Assembly: GCF_027532025.1 (NCBI RefSeq)
Contig: NZ_JAPZSY010000017.1
Location: 1 to 64,000, forward strand
Origin: Inhella sp.
Lineage (GTDB): Bacteria > Pseudomonadota > Gammaproteobacteria > Burkholderiales > Burkholderiaceae_C
DNA: 64,000 nt
Direction: 5' to 3'
Part shown: positions 1 to 10,282 of the stretch, piece after piece
Numbering within the stretch: position 1 is the stretch's first letter
How the letters are laid out: every line of letters begins with the position of its first letter
Notes under the pieces: generated by a model
Seen by the model: only the letters and a program-made list of their open reading frames with translations
The model's database searches: none
What the model was told of the DNA's origin: nothing
Translations under genes and position numbers: made by a program

Positions 1-4
1 CCTG

Positions 5-28
5 GGGCTGGCGCTGCCAGCCCTTTTT
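5..28 (+). terminator. Rho-independent terminator upstream of rplY
   Basis: GGGCTGGC-GCT-GCCAGCCC followed by TTTTT. Confidence 0.75.
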
Positions 29-75
29 CTCACCGGAGGCTTGGTCGCGAGCCCCCGACTCACTTGGAGTGAACC

Positions 76-699
76 ATGAACTTCGTCGCTTTTGAGCGCA
101 AATTGCAAGGCACTGGTGCGAGCCGCCGCCTGCGCATCTCGGGCAAGGTCCCCGGCATCGTCTTCGGTGCGGGCGAGCCCACCATGATCGAACTCGATCA
201 CAACGCCCTGTTCTTCGCCTTGAAGAAGGAAGCCTTCCACAGCTCCATCCTCGACATGGAGCTGAACGGCCAAGCCGTCAAGGTGCTGCTGCGCGACGTG
301 CAATACCACCCCTGGAAGCCTCAAGTCCTGCACGTGGACTTCCAGCGCGTGGACAACACCACCAAGATCACCAAGAAGGTGCCGCTGCACTACATCGGCG
401 AAGCCGAATCGCCGGCCGTCAAGACCGACAAGTGCACCGTAACCCACGTCGTCACCGAGTTGGAAATCAGCTGCCTGGCCGTGGAACTGCCCGAGTTCAT
501 CGAAGTGAACCTGGCCAACCTGACCAAGGGCCACAGCGTGCACGTGAACGACATCGTCCTGCCCAAGGGCGTGAAGGTCGTGACCCACGGCAAGCCGAAC
601 CCGGTGATCGCCACCCCGGTGGAACCCAAGGTCGAAGAGATCGTGGTGGCCGCCGCCCCGGCCCCGGCCAAAGGCAAGGACGCCAAGAAGAAGAAGTGA
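76..699 (+). CDS. rplY: 50S ribosomal protein L25/general stress protein Ctc
   Basis: L25/TL5-like protein ([31 protein letters not shown]...), Lys-rich C-terminus. Confidence 0.95.
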   Translation: MNFVAFERKLQGTGASRRLRISGKVPGIVFGAGEPTMIELDHNALFFALKKEAFHSSILDMELNGQAVKVLLRDVQYHPWKPQVLHVDFQRVDNTTKITKKVPLHYIGEAESPAVKTDKCTVTHVVTELEISCLAVELPEFIEVNLANLTKGHSVHVNDIVLPKGVKVVTHGKPNPVIATPVEPKVEEIVVAAAPAPAKGKDAKKKK

Positions 700-732
700 T
701 GCCTTGGACCCATTGCGGTCCGCGCAACACCC

Positions 733-757
733 AAAGCCTCGCCTCGGCGGGGCTTTG
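733..757. terminator. Hairpin between convergent rplY and mshP
   Basis: AAAGCCTCGCC TCGG CGGGGCTTT stem between converging genes. Confidence 0.55.
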
Positions 758-769
758 TCGTTTCGGGGA

Positions 770-1222
770 TCAGTCGGTGACGGTGACCGAGCGCGCCCGC
801 TCGACGTACTGCGCGCCGGCTGCCGCCGCGTTGTCGGGGCAGGTGCCGCTGCTGCCGTTGCAGGCCACGGCTTGCAGGCGGTAAAGGCGCACGGTGCGCG
901 TCACCCCAGGGCTGATCTCGCCCTCCTCGTAGCTTTGGCCGCTGCAACTGACCGTGACGCGCATGCCCGTGTCGGCGCGCAGGTCCAGGGTTTGGGTTTG
1001 CGTGGCGGTGCAGCCCGCCCAGCCCCCTTTGAGCACCTGAAAGAGGCCCCAATCGATGCCGGCCCGGGCGGCGGATTGCGCACGCGCGGCCTGCACGTCC
1101 TGCGACAAGCTGGCCTGGCTGCCGCTGCTGAAGCGCACCACGGTGGCCGCCAACACGGCCAGCAGGACGAGCACGACGACGGCGCCGATCGCGCCGAAGC
1201 CCCGTTGCGGCGTTGGCTTCAT
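770..1222 (-). CDS. mshP: MSHA biogenesis protein MshP-like
   Basis: RGFGAIGAVVVLVLLAVLAATVVRFS N-terminal TM segment; position at the end of the msh cluster. Confidence 0.75.
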   Translation of the reverse strand: MKPTPQRGFGAIGAVVVLVLLAVLAATVVRFSSGSQASLSQDVQAARAQSAARAGIDWGLFQVLKGGWAGCTATQTQTLDLRADTGMRVTVSCSGQSYEEGEISPGVTRTVRLYRLQAVACNGSSGTCPDNAAAAGAQYVERARSVTVTD

Positions 1223-2070
1223 GGCACGTTGCTCGTCATGGCGCTGTATTGCAGGCTGGCGCGCTCGCCGTTGCGCATCAGCTCGAGGCGCAGGCTCATG
1301 ACGCCGAATTCGCTGAGCGATCGCTGGTCGAACACGAAGCTGCAGGCCGCCACCCGCGTGGCGATGACGGCACCCACGGAGGTGGGACAGGCTGTGGGGT
1401 AGGCGGCGTTGAAGCCATAACCGGTGATGCGCGTGAGCGTGCCAGTGCCCTCGCCGTTGCTGACCCCCGCGCCACTGCAGCGGTAGAACACCGCCGGCTC
1501 GGATGCCGGCACGACAAAAAAGCGACCGCCGCCATAACCGACCGGGAACTGGATGGCGTTCACACTGAAGCGCTGCTGGCCGTAAACGGCCGAGGGCGGC
1601 GCGGCAATGGCCGTGATGGCGCTGCGGTTGCTGCCCTGGTAGGCCTCGTTGCTGCTTTGGTTGCCGACCACGACCCAGTCGCCCACGGCGGCAGCGCCGT
1701 TCAGGTCGCCCAGCACGTCGAAGGCCGAGGTGACGGTGCTGGTGTCGAGCACGGCCGACAAGTCCGGGCTTTGGCTCGGCGCCCCGGCCATGCGGTAGCG
1801 GCCGCCACCGCGCGTGGGGATGAGTTCAAAGCATTGGTCGCCGGGCGTGCGAATGGAATTGGGCAGGGCCAGGCGCACGTCGCAGGCCATGGCCTGCAAG
1901 GCGGCGTGCGCCGCCGCCTGCATCTCGCTGCGGCCACGCTGCGCGCTGTAACTGTCGATGGCCGGACGCACGAACACGGTGAGCACGCCAGCCAGCACGC
2001 CGGTGATGACGATCACCAACACCAGCTCCACCAAGCTGAAGCCACGTTGGGCGGGGCGCCAGGTCATCAT
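1219..2070 (-). CDS. mshO: MSHA minor pseudopilin MshO-like
   Basis: Prepilin motif QRGFSLVELVLVIVITGVLAG; 4-nt overlap with mshP. Confidence 0.8.
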   Translation of the reverse strand: MMTWRPAQRGFSLVELVLVIVITGVLAGVLTVFVRPAIDSYSAQRGRSEMQAAAHAALQAMACDVRLALPNSIRTPGDQCFELIPTRGGGRYRMAGAPSQSPDLSAVLDTSTVTSAFDVLGDLNGAAAVGDWVVVGNQSSNEAYQGSNRSAITAIAAPPSAVYGQQRFSVNAIQFPVGYGGGRFFVVPASEPAVFYRCSGAGVSNGEGTGTLTRITGYGFNAAYPTACPTSVGAVIATRVAACSFVFDQRSLSEFGVMSLRLELMRNGERASLQYSAMTSNVP

Positions 2071-2519
2071 GGGATGGCGTAGCCGGTGCGCCAGCCCACG
2101 AGGCTGAGGGAGTCGGAGCGGCTGCTGGCCGTGACGACGATGCGCCGCGCTTGGGCCACACCGCCCAAGGTGGTCGCTTGAACGCTGACGCTGACCGAAT
2201 AGCCGGCCAAGGCGGCCACCTCGGCGCCGTCCACGGTGCAGATGCGGCCACTGGTGGCATAGCCGTTGTAGTCGTCCAAGTCGTTGAAGGCGCTGCGCTC
2301 GCAGCCCGCGCCGCCGCCGCCAGGCACGGCCGCGAAGGGGCGACTCTGAACCTCTTCCATCAGGCCTTCGGCCAGGGCCAGCAATTGGCGTTGGACCAAG
2401 GCATCGCCCGAGGCGCGTGTCGTGGTGGAGAAGGCCACCAGCACGCCGGCCAAGCCGATGCCGATGACGACGATGGCGATGACCAATTCCACCAACGTGA
2501 AGCCGCGCTCATTCGACAT
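2067..2519 (-). CDS. mshD: MSHA minor pseudopilin MshD-like
   Basis: MSNERGFTLVELVIAIVVIGIGLAGVLVAFS prepilin motif; start set at the internal Met. Confidence 0.8.
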   Translation of the reverse strand: MSNERGFTLVELVIAIVVIGIGLAGVLVAFSTTTRASGDALVQRQLLALAEGLMEEVQSRPFAAVPGGGGAGCERSAFNDLDDYNGYATSGRICTVDGAEVAALAGYSVSVSVQATTLGGVAQARRIVVTASSRSDSLSLVGWRTGYAIP

Positions 2520-2997
2520 GGCCGCTGGCTCCGTAGACGGTGATGGCGGCCACATCGGTGGCCGAAATGGTGAAGGTGGCGGTGCTGGCACCGGCCCCAT
2601 CGCTGGTGACTCGGCCATCGGGCTGGAAGAACAAGGGGCCAGCGGGGCTCACGGTCACCGTGGTGCCGGCGGCGGGCGCCGTGTCGTCCCACGTCGTTTG
2701 CCCGTCCGGGCCGCGCAAGGCCGCGTCGCAGGTCGTGGCCGGGTTGGCGCTGGCGACCTGAAGCGTCAGCCGGTTACCACCCAAGCTGGCACAAACTAGG
2801 CGACGGTGGCCAGTGGCGGTGGACTGCGCCAGCCGCAAACCCGCCACCACCTGCTCGCGCCAGCCTTGGCTGCGAAACGCATCGATGACCCCCAAGCGCG
2901 GCAGGGCCACCACCGCGAGGATGCTGATGAGGATGAGCACGGCCACCAGCTCCACGATGGTGAAGCCTCGCGGCCGCTCAGTACAGCTGGCGTTCAT
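2509..2997 (-). CDS. mshC: MSHA minor pseudopilin MshC-like (type II GspH family)
   Basis: MNASCTERPRGFTIVELVAVLILISILAVVALPRL prepilin motif. Confidence 0.75.
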   Translation of the reverse strand: MNASCTERPRGFTIVELVAVLILISILAVVALPRLGVIDAFRSQGWREQVVAGLRLAQSTATGHRRLVCASLGGNRLTLQVASANPATTCDAALRGPDGQTTWDDTAPAAGTTVTVSPAGPLFFQPDGRVTSDGAGASTATFTISATDVAAITVYGASGHVE

Positions 2998-5900
2998 GCA
3001 CACGGCGTTGGCTTTCCACGGTGGCTGCGCCAAAGCTGGCGCGAGCGCTGGGGTCGCTGCTCCAGGCCCCGCTGCAGGCCAGGCCCACACCCGCGCTGCC
3101 CCAACGGCTGCGCAGCCATGCGCGGCTTGCGCCGGTGGTGGCGGGGCGAGGGCTGCTCAGGCAGGCTTGGTCGGCGGTGCTGTCGCCCAAGTTCAGGGCC
3201 ACCCCCACGGTGCCGGCCCCCGCAGCGGGCGTGGGGGCGCTGAGCCTCACCCAGCCGATGCCGGTGGCATTGCTCAGGCTGACGCCCGCCACCGTGGTCG
3301 TCCAAGTCGGCGTGCCCGGGCTGAGGGCCGCGTAGGGACCCAAGGCCACTTGACTGGCGGCCAGGCTGGTGCAGGTGTCGGCGGTCTCGAGCACCCAGGC
3401 CTTGCCGCTCCAGGTCTCCAAACGCACGGGCAGGTCCAGGGTGCGCGCCGATGAGCCCACGGCCGATTGCAGCGCGAGGCGTCCGCTCTTGACGAGCAGC
3501 ACCGGCTCGGCCTCGGGCGCGGCCGAGCTGACCCCCAACGCGTCGGTGGCTCGCAGCCGCAAACTGGGCACTGGGCCGGCTTCTTTGGCGGAGAGCACGG
3601 GCGCCACATCCGTGACGGTGGCCACGCCAGCCGCAAAGCGCGAGGCGGCGACAGTGCCAGGGGTCAGGCTCAATCCCGTGAAGGCATTGGCGTCGCTGAG
3701 CGTCACGTCGCGCGCCCAGGTACCGGCGTGGTTGACCGTCGTGGCGTTCAAGGCGTTGCGGGCGGTGACGGTCACGCTGCCGAAGGGCTGGCCGGCATAG
3801 GTGAAGGCCGACCCGCAACCGGCACTGGCGTCCACCCGGTAATGGCGCGCCCGGAAGGGGCCGACGCCCACCAAGGTGCCGGTGACGTTCAAGCCCGATC
3901 CCAGGTAATTGGTGGCGGTGACGGCCAGATTGCCCTGGCCCACCTCGCTCCAGACGAGGTTGCTGGCGTCGGCCACACCCGAGGTGGCATTGGCGCTGCC
4001 GGTGAACGTGCCATCCACGGTGCCGGCACCCAAGGGAGCGGTACGCGTCCAGCTCCAAGCCAGGGTCGAACGCTCGCTCCCGCCTTCGTTGCCAAACGCC
4101 GCGGTCGTGGCGCCCGCGCTGTTGCGCGCGGTGGCACGCGCCGCGAAGGCCTGCCCCGCAACCAAGGCCACGGCATCGGTCCGCTGCACGGAAAAGTCTT
4201 GAGGCACAGCGACGAACTGGGTGCTGCCGTTCAGCAGCAGCCCTGTGTTGTTGTCGGCGCTCGATCCAGCGTACGAGGCGGTGAGCGTGATGCGGCCTGC
4301 ATCGGCGTACTGGAGGTTGGGGGTGGCACGGCCTTGGCCGTCGAAACTCAAGGCCAAGGCGCGGCTGCCACAGCTGGCATTGGCCACGTTGCTGGCGTTC
4401 AGGGCTTGACCGGCCACACGCACGGAGACCGTTCCCGTGCTGGGGTTGGCGTAAGCGCAACCCAAGGTGACGGTGCGGGTGACGTTGGCAAACGCCGGCG
4501 TGCAGGCCAAGCTGTTGTCGCTTTGGCGCACGGCGCTCAGGGTCAATGTGCTGGTGGTTTCGCTCCGATGCGCCGGCACGCTCACCAAGAAACCGGCACT
4601 GGCCGCCGTGAGCGTGCAAGCTGGGGCGCCGAAGTCGCAGGTGGACGCGTTCACCGCCGGCGGTGAGTTGGCCGTGGCCCCGATCACCGCCGAGCCGACC
4701 TGCGTGACTTGCACGGGCACCGCGATGCTGCTGCTGCCCGGCGGGATGCTCACCACATTGCCCGACGGCCACACGACGCTGGGCGTGCCCGTGGCCGACA
4801 AGGTGAAGGTCACCCCACCGTCGAACGGAACGAGGCAAGCCGCGTCGCTGCAGGCCCGCACCGTGAGCGTGGTGGGCGTGCACGTCAAAGCGCTGCCATT
4901 GGGGTGCTGGATTTGCAGGCGGTTGACCGGTGACACGCACAGGCGGGTGTCGGTGCGGTCCAGGGCGACCTCGGCCGGTCCGATGTCGTAGTTGTAGACC
5001 CGGAGTTCGTCAAAGAAACCATTGGCGGAGTTGAGCGTACCGCCCGTGGATGCCGTGCTGGTGCGAGCGTCGCCCACCAACAGGGTGGACAAGCTGCCCA
5101 CCAGGGCGCCTGTCGTGGTACCGACTGTGGTGGCCGCCAAGGAACCATTCACAGAAATGCGAATGACCGATTGGTTGGTGCCTGCAGCCACCCGCCAGCT
5201 GATGGCCACGTGGGTCCAGGTGTTGGCCGCGATGTTTTGTACCGGCGTGGTCGCGGTGAGGGCGGTGCCCGCGCTGTCGGTGATGCGAAAGCGCAGCGCC
5301 CCGTTGGCATCGCGCTGCAAATAAAACGGGGCAGCGGGATTGGCACTGCCGTCGATCAACATGCCCGCGGGCCCCACGGTCCAGGCCGCCGTGCTGCGGT
5401 GGTGGAAAGTGACGCCCCCCGAATTGCCAATGCTGGCGTTCACGTTGAGCAAGGTGTCTGCACCCGCCTGCGTGGCGGTCGTGTTGGCGGGAACCTCCAG
5501 CGCCCGGCACACCACCGCGGTGCTGCTGCTGATGGGCGAACCCACCGTGAGCCCGTGGTTGGCGTTGCCGGAACTGTCCAACACCTCACCCACCCGGCCG
5601 GTGTACTGGTACTCGTCGAAACGGTAGCTGGCCACCCGCTGGGGCGTGCTGGTGGGCCGGTACCAGCGGATGGCCGTGCCATTGGCGTTGTAGCCGCTGT
5701 TGAAGGAGTACAGCGTGAAGTCGCTGTTGCTCACCTGCACCCCGATGGTGGCCTGGGAGCCGGTGGCGTTGGAATTGCCGTACTGGTACTTGAATTCACC
5801 GTTCTCGTAAAGGATGACTTGCAGCGCGTAGGGCGTGCTCGTGCCGTACTGGAACACGCTGTTCCAGGAGACCACCACATAGCGGTTGGGCGCCGTGCCC

Positions 5901-6382
5901 TTCTGCTGCCAAGTGACGTTGCCGCTGCCCGATTGAGACGGATTCAAATCCGTCCAATAGGCCATCAACGCGTTGGTTGTGGGCCCGGCCACGCAGCCCG
6001 ATTGAACGGTGGCAGCCCCCGCCGGCAAATTGGTGTTGGCAAAGTTGCGAAAGAAGCCCGTGTCCGCACCGAACTGCAAGACCCCGTTGGACAACACCCG
6101 CACACTGCCGTAGTTCGTGCCCGCAAAAGGGAAGACGAAACCACCCGTGAAGGTCAGGGTGGCTTGGTCGTCGTCGCCGCGGTAGGCCGTGCACGACCGA
6201 TCCCAGCTCACCACCGTGCTGGCGGTTTCCCACAAATAACTGTCACTGCGATAGGTGTAGGTCTGGGCCAAGGCAGCGCTGCCCCAAAATCCCAGGCTCA
6301 CCAGGACCCACAGCCAGCGCCAGCACCGGGCGAGCGTGCTGTGGCACGACGGGCCTGGCAAAGGCGGCCAGGGGCGGTTCAT
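2978..6382 (-). CDS. mshQ: Large MshQ-like protein (LamG/concanavalin-like region, DUF6701-type C-terminus)
   Basis: ~1134 aa from MNRPWPPLPGPS with signal peptide ending ALAQ; LamG-like segment (FFDELRVYNYDIGPAEV) and repetitive Ser/Thr-rich C-terminal half. Confidence 0.75.
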   Translation of the reverse strand: MNRPWPPLPGPSCHSTLARCWRWLWVLVSLGFWGSAALAQTYTYRSDSYLWETASTVVSWDRSCTAYRGDDDQATLTFTGGFVFPFAGTNYGSVRVLSNGVLQFGADTGFFRNFANTNLPAGAATVQSGCVAGPTTNALMAYWTDLNPSQSGSGNVTWQQKGTAPNRYVVVSWNSVFQYGTSTPYALQVILYENGEFKYQYGNSNATGSQATIGVQVSNSDFTLYSFNSGYNANGTAIRWYRPTSTPQRVASYRFDEYQYTGRVGEVLDSSGNANHGLTVGSPISSSTAVVCRALEVPANTTATQAGADTLLNVNASIGNSGGVTFHHRSTAAWTVGPAGMLIDGSANPAAPFYLQRDANGALRFRITDSAGTALTATTPVQNIAANTWTHVAISWRVAAGTNQSVIRISVNGSLAATTVGTTTGALVGSLSTLLVGDARTSTASTGGTLNSANGFFDELRVYNYDIGPAEVALDRTDTRLCVSPVNRLQIQHPNGSALTCTPTTLTVRACSDAACLVPFDGGVTFTLSATGTPSVVWPSGNVVSIPPGSSSIAVPVQVTQVGSAVIGATANSPPAVNASTCDFGAPACTLTAASAGFLVSVPAHRSETTSTLTLSAVRQSDNSLACTPAFANVTRTVTLGCAYANPSTGTVSVRVAGQALNASNVANASCGSRALALSFDGQGRATPNLQYADAGRITLTASYAGSSADNNTGLLLNGSTQFVAVPQDFSVQRTDAVALVAGQAFAARATARNSAGATTAAFGNEGGSERSTLAWSWTRTAPLGAGTVDGTFTGSANATSGVADASNLVWSEVGQGNLAVTATNYLGSGLNVTGTLVGVGPFRARHYRVDASAGCGSAFTYAGQPFGSVTVTARNALNATTVNHAGTWARDVTLSDANAFTGLSLTPGTVAASRFAAGVATVTDVAPVLSAKEAGPVPSLRLRATDALGVSSAAPEAEPVLLVKSGRLALQSAVGSSARTLDLPVRLETWSGKAWVLETADTCTSLAASQVALGPYAALSPGTPTWTTTVAGVSLSNATGIGWVRLSAPTPAAGAGTVGVALNLGDSTADQACLSSPRPATTGASRAWLRSRWGSAGVGLACSGAWSSDPSARASFGAATVESQRRVHERQLY

Positions 6383-6387
6383 GGCCC

Positions 6388-6795
6388 TCAGATCGCGGCG
6401 CCGATGGCGATGAAGGTGGCGTTGATGCCGGTCTCGTTGGTGAGGCGAACCGTGCAGGTCTGGTTGGCCCCGTTGCTCGCGATGGCCGCAGCGACCACGC
6501 TGTAGCCTTCGGGCAAGCCCCCCTGCAGGAGACTCTCCGTGTCGTCGCAGTCGTTCACCTGCACGCATTTGTTGGGGGTGGCGACGTTGTTGGTGATCAC
6601 GCAACCGCTGAAATTCAAGGTGTGGGCCGACGCCGCGGCGCCCGCCACGGCCTTGACGGCGGCCCTCTTGGCGTCGCCGCTGAGGTCCACGAACTTGGGC
6701 AGCGCCGTGGCGGCCAGGATGCCCAAGATGACGATGACCACGATGAGTTCGATGAGGGTGAAGCCGGTTTGAGCGGCGGGGGCGATGCGCTTCAT
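6388..6795 (-). CDS. mshA: MSHA major pilin-like type IV prepilin
   Basis: [34 protein letters not shown], class IV MSHA pilin signature; Cys pair in C-terminal half. Confidence 0.85.
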   Translation of the reverse strand: MKRIAPAAQTGFTLIELIVVIVILGILAATALPKFVDLSGDAKRAAVKAVAGAAASAHTLNFSGCVITNNVATPNKCVQVNDCDDTESLLQGGLPEGYSVVAAAIASNGANQTCTVRLTNETGINATFIAIGAAI

Positions 6796-6828
6796 GGTGC
6801 TCTCCTAACCCAGGGGGGCGAACTGGAA

Positions 6829-7320
6829 CTATCGACAAACAGTTTGCACATCCTGCACGCGGACCGGTTGCTCCGGTCCGGGCCAGTGCAGGGAAAAACG
6901 GCATTGCGGCACGTCTTGCAGCGTCACTTGCAAGGTGCGGTCCCCGTCGGCTTCCCACCGCCAGGCACGGCCAGGCTCCGCGGATGCCGACAACCCCGCG
7001 GCGCGCGCAATGCTTTGCAGCAGGGCCAAAACGGTGACGGCCTCGGGCGGGGGCACCGCACGCGGGTCGTCGGCTGGGCGCCAGCGGGCGAGTTGCGATG
7101 GATCCTGGGCCGCTTGCCAACACGCCGGATCCAACGCACCGCCGCAACGCAAGAACAGCAACTGGGCATGGATGCGGGTGCTTTCCGCTGCCATTTGCAG
7201 TTGCACGCGACGGGCCTGCTGACTGACCTCCGCCAATCGGTGAAGCAGCACGGTGGCCAGCACCGCGATCAGGCTCAGCACGACGAGGACTTCCAGCAGC
7301 GAGACACCTTGGCGTCGCAT
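6829..7320 (-). CDS. Type IV/II pseudopilin-like protein (MshB/MshF position)
   Basis: MRRQGVSLLEVLVVLSLIAVLATVLLHRL prepilin-like N-terminus. Confidence 0.65.
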   Translation of the reverse strand: MRRQGVSLLEVLVVLSLIAVLATVLLHRLAEVSQQARRVQLQMAAESTRIHAQLLFLRCGGALDPACWQAAQDPSQLARWRPADDPRAVPPPEAVTVLALLQSIARAAGLSASAEPGRAWRWEADGDRTLQVTLQDVPQCRFSLHWPGPEQPVRVQDVQTVCR

Positions 7321-7321
7321 C

Positions 7322-8566
7322 TCATCGGCCACGCAGCGAGGCGCGACCCAGGTCCCAGATGGGCAGGAACACGCCCAGCGCCAGGATGAGGACGAGCACG
7401 CCCAGGAAGACGATCAAGATGGGCTCGATCTGTTGCCCCAAGGTCTTCAGCTCGTACTCGACGTCGTTGCTGTACAGGTCGGCCACCTCCTGCATCAGGT
7501 CGTCGACGGCGCCGGTTTCTTCGCCCACGGCGATCATTTGCAAGACCACCGGCGTGAAGACCTGGGCCTGGATCGCTGCGCGCAGCAACGATTCACCGCG
7601 CTCGATGGCGCCACGCATGCCTTCCACCTTGCGAGCGATGTGCAGGTTGTCGCAGGTCTGTGCCACGACGACGAGCGCTTGCTCGATGGACACACCGCTG
7701 CGCAGTGCCAAGGCCAAGCTGCGGGACAGACGCGCCAGCTGGGCCTTGAGCACGATGGGCCCCGCGATGGGCAAGCGCAACTTGAACCGGTCGAAAGCCA
7801 ACCGTCCCGCTTCGGTGGCCACCCACTGGCGGAACACCAGGAAGGCCGCGACCGCGGCCGCCACGATGGCCCAACCGTACTGCAGCGTGAAGTTGGACGT
7901 GGCCAGCAAGATGCGGGTCGCCAGGGGCAACTCGGCGCCGAGGTTCTTGAACACCCCGGCAAACGCCGGGATGACCAGCACATTGATGACGCCAATGGCC
8001 ACCACCATGGCGATGACCACGAACATCGGGTAGCGCAGCGCCGACTTGACCTGCTGGCGCATGAACTGCTCGAAGCTCATGTGGTGATAGAGCCGCAGGA
8101 AGATCTCGTCCAAACGGCCGGTCATCTCACCCACGCGCACCATGGCCACGAAAAAGCTGTCGAACACGCTCGGATGCTGGGCGAAGCTGCGGCTGAGCTC
8201 AACGCCCGATTCCAGGCTGAGCCGCACGGCCTGCAGGGTTTCGCGCAAGCGCTGGCTGGTGGCCGACTCGGTCAGTCCAGCCAGAGCCCGCAGGATGGGG
8301 ACGCCCGCCTTGAGCAGGGTGTGCAACTGCCGCGCGAACAGCAGCAGGTCCACCGGGTCGATGCCCCGCCGCAACCACCGCTGGAGGCCCTCCATCCATG
8401 CCGATCCGACCTCGGTCGAAGCGCCAGCAGCCGCGACCGGCTCGATCCGCGTGGGCACGATGCCCTGCGCCTGCAAGGCGTCGGCCGCGGCGCTGGCATT
8501 GGGGGCCTCCAACTCCCCCTGCTGCGCGCCTTGCGCGCCGTAGCCGGTGTAAGCAAAACGAGGCAC
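7322..8566 (-). CDS. mshG: Inner-membrane platform protein MshG (GspF/PilC family)
   Basis: T2SF family: repeated ALRYP...GV.INVLVIPAF and MIAVGEETGAVDDLM motifs. Confidence 0.9.
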   Translation of the reverse strand: MPRFAYTGYGAQGAQQGELEAPNASAAADALQAQGIVPTRIEPVAAAGASTEVGSAWMEGLQRWLRRGIDPVDLLLFARQLHTLLKAGVPILRALAGLTESATSQRLRETLQAVRLSLESGVELSRSFAQHPSVFDSFFVAMVRVGEMTGRLDEIFLRLYHHMSFEQFMRQQVKSALRYPMFVVIAMVVAIGVINVLVIPAFAGVFKNLGAELPLATRILLATSNFTLQYGWAIVAAAVAAFLVFRQWVATEAGRLAFDRFKLRLPIAGPIVLKAQLARLSRSLALALRSGVSIEQALVVVAQTCDNLHIARKVEGMRGAIERGESLLRAAIQAQVFTPVVLQMIAVGEETGAVDDLMQEVADLYSNDVEYELKTLGQQIEPILIVFLGVLVLILALGVFLPIWDLGRASLRGR

Positions 8567-10282
8567 TCAGTCGTCCTCGTCGAGGTACACGGAGACACGC
8601 AGCGCCTCGTCCAGGGTGGTCAATCCTTGGATGACACGCCGGGTGGCGTCATGGCGCAGCGTGTTGCCGCGCATGCGCTGTCGTCCCAATTGGGTGAACC
8701 CTTCGCTGTCGCCCCGGTTCATCAGGGTGATGAGCTCGCCGTCCATCTCCAAGAACTCGTAAACACCCATGCGCCCGGCGTAGCCCGTGTCGTTGCAATG
8801 CACACAGCCGCGCCCGCGCATGAAGCGTGCACCATCCAGGCTGAGCCCCAAGCCCTCGACCAAGGCCATCTCGCGGGCATCGGGTTCGTGGGGCTCGGCG
8901 CAGTGGGTGCACACGGTTCGCACCAGGCGTTGGGCCAGCACGAGGTGCAGGGACAGCGCCACCATGTAGCGCGGCACGCCCATGTCGAGCAGCCGGGTGG
9001 CGGTGGACAAGGCGTCGTTCGTGTGCAGGGTGCTCAGCACCAAGTGGCCCGTCATGGCCGCGCGCATGCCCACCTCGGCGGTGGTTTGGTCGCGCATCTC
9101 GCCCACCAGCACGACGTCCGGGTCCTGACGCAGCGCCGCCCGCAGCACCCGCTCGAAGCCGAGGTCGATCTTTTCATGCACCTGCACCTGGTTCAGCCCG
9201 GCCAGGCGGTACTCCACCGGGTCTTCGACGGTGATGATCTTGCGCTCGGTGTTGTTCAGCGCATTGAGGGTGGCGTACAGCGTGGTGGTCTTGCCGCTGC
9301 CGGTGGGCCCCGTCACCAAGAACATGCCGCTGGGGCGGTCAATCGCGCGCTGGATGGCGCCCTGCACATGCTCGGGCAGTTGAAGGCCTGGCAAGCTGAG
9401 CAAGCCGGTGCTCTGGTTGAGCAGTCGCATCACCACGGATTCGCCGAACTGCGTGGGCATGGTGGAAATGCGAACGTCCACGCCCCCACCCTTGAGCTTG
9501 ACGTGGAAGCGACCATCTTGGGGCAGGCGTCGCTCCGAAATGTCGAGACCACTCATCAGCTTGATGCGCAAGGCCACGGCGGCGCTGATCTTGGCGTCGG
9601 TCTCGGTCTGCACGTGCAGCACACCGTCGATGCGGAAGCGGATCCTCAAGCTGGCCTGTTGGGGCTCGATGTGGATGTCGCTGGCGCGGCGACGCAAAGC
9701 CTCCTCGAACACCGTTTGCAGCAGACGCACCACCGGGGCGTCTTCGGCGCCCACCGCGCTCAGGCCCAGCAGGTCGCCCAGCGCATCGTCAACACTGGCG
9801 AGGTCGCTCGTGAGCTGCTCGGCCAGGCTGGCCATCTCGCTGGCGCCGGTGTAGCTGCGGTCGATGAGCGCCATCAGCTGGGTCTCGGCCACGGCCACGA
9901 GCTGGAAATCGCGCTTGAGGATCCGGCCGATTTCGTCGAAGCCCGCCATGTCGGTCGGGTCGGCCATCGCCACCCGCAAGGCGCTGCCGGCCGCCGCCTC
10001 GATGACCATCGCCCGCAGGCGACGCGCCTGGCCTTCGGGCAGCAGGCCCGCGATGTCGCCACGCACCGACAGATTGCTCACGTCCTGGAACGGGACGCGA
10101 AGCTGGCGGGCCACGGTCTTGGCGATCTGCACCTCGGTGACCCAGCCGCGCTCCACGAAGATGCGCCCGAGCTTGCGGCCGGTGGCTTTTTGCTCGGTCA
10201 GTGCCTCTTGCAGTTGAGCCGGCTGCAGCAAGCCCTCCTGCGTCAGCAGGTCGCCCAGGCGGATGCGGGCGGGCTGGTTCAT
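8567..10282 (-). CDS. mshE: Pilus assembly ATPase MshE (GspE/PilB family)
   Basis: Walker A GPTGSGKTTTLYATL, Walker B/Asp box EDPVEYRLAGLNQVQV, CxxC zinc motifs (CTHC...CVHC). Confidence 0.93.
   Translation of the reverse strand: MNQPARIRLGDLLTQEGLLQPAQLQEALTEQKATGRKLGRIFVERGWVTEVQIAKTVARQLRVPFQDVSNLSVRGDIAGLLPEGQARRLRAMVIEAAAGSALRVAMADPTDMAGFDEIGRILKRDFQLVAVAETQLMALIDRSYTGASEMASLAEQLTSDLASVDDALGDLLGLSAVGAEDAPVVRLLQTVFEEALRRRASDIHIEPQQASLRIRFRIDGVLHVQTETDAKISAAVALRIKLMSGLDISERRLPQDGRFHVKLKGGGVDVRISTMPTQFGESVVMRLLNQSTGLLSLPGLQLPEHVQGAIQRAIDRPSGMFLVTGPTGSGKTTTLYATLNALNNTERKIITVEDPVEYRLAGLNQVQVHEKIDLGFERVLRAALRQDPDVVLVGEMRDQTTAEVGMRAAMTGHLVLSTLHTNDALSTATRLLDMGVPRYMVALSLHLVLAQRLVRTVCTHCAEPHEPDAREMALVEGLGLSLDGARFMRGRGCVHCNDTGYAGRMGVYEFLEMDGELITLMNRGDSEGFTQLGRQRMRGNTLRHDATRRVIQGLTTLDEALRVSVYLDEDD

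Noticed and set aside
2978-7147. Full 1389-aa extent of the minus-strand ORF
   Set aside because: The first ~255 aa overlap mshA and the pseudopilin gene out of frame and are Arg-rich; the real gene starts at about 6382 with a signal peptide.
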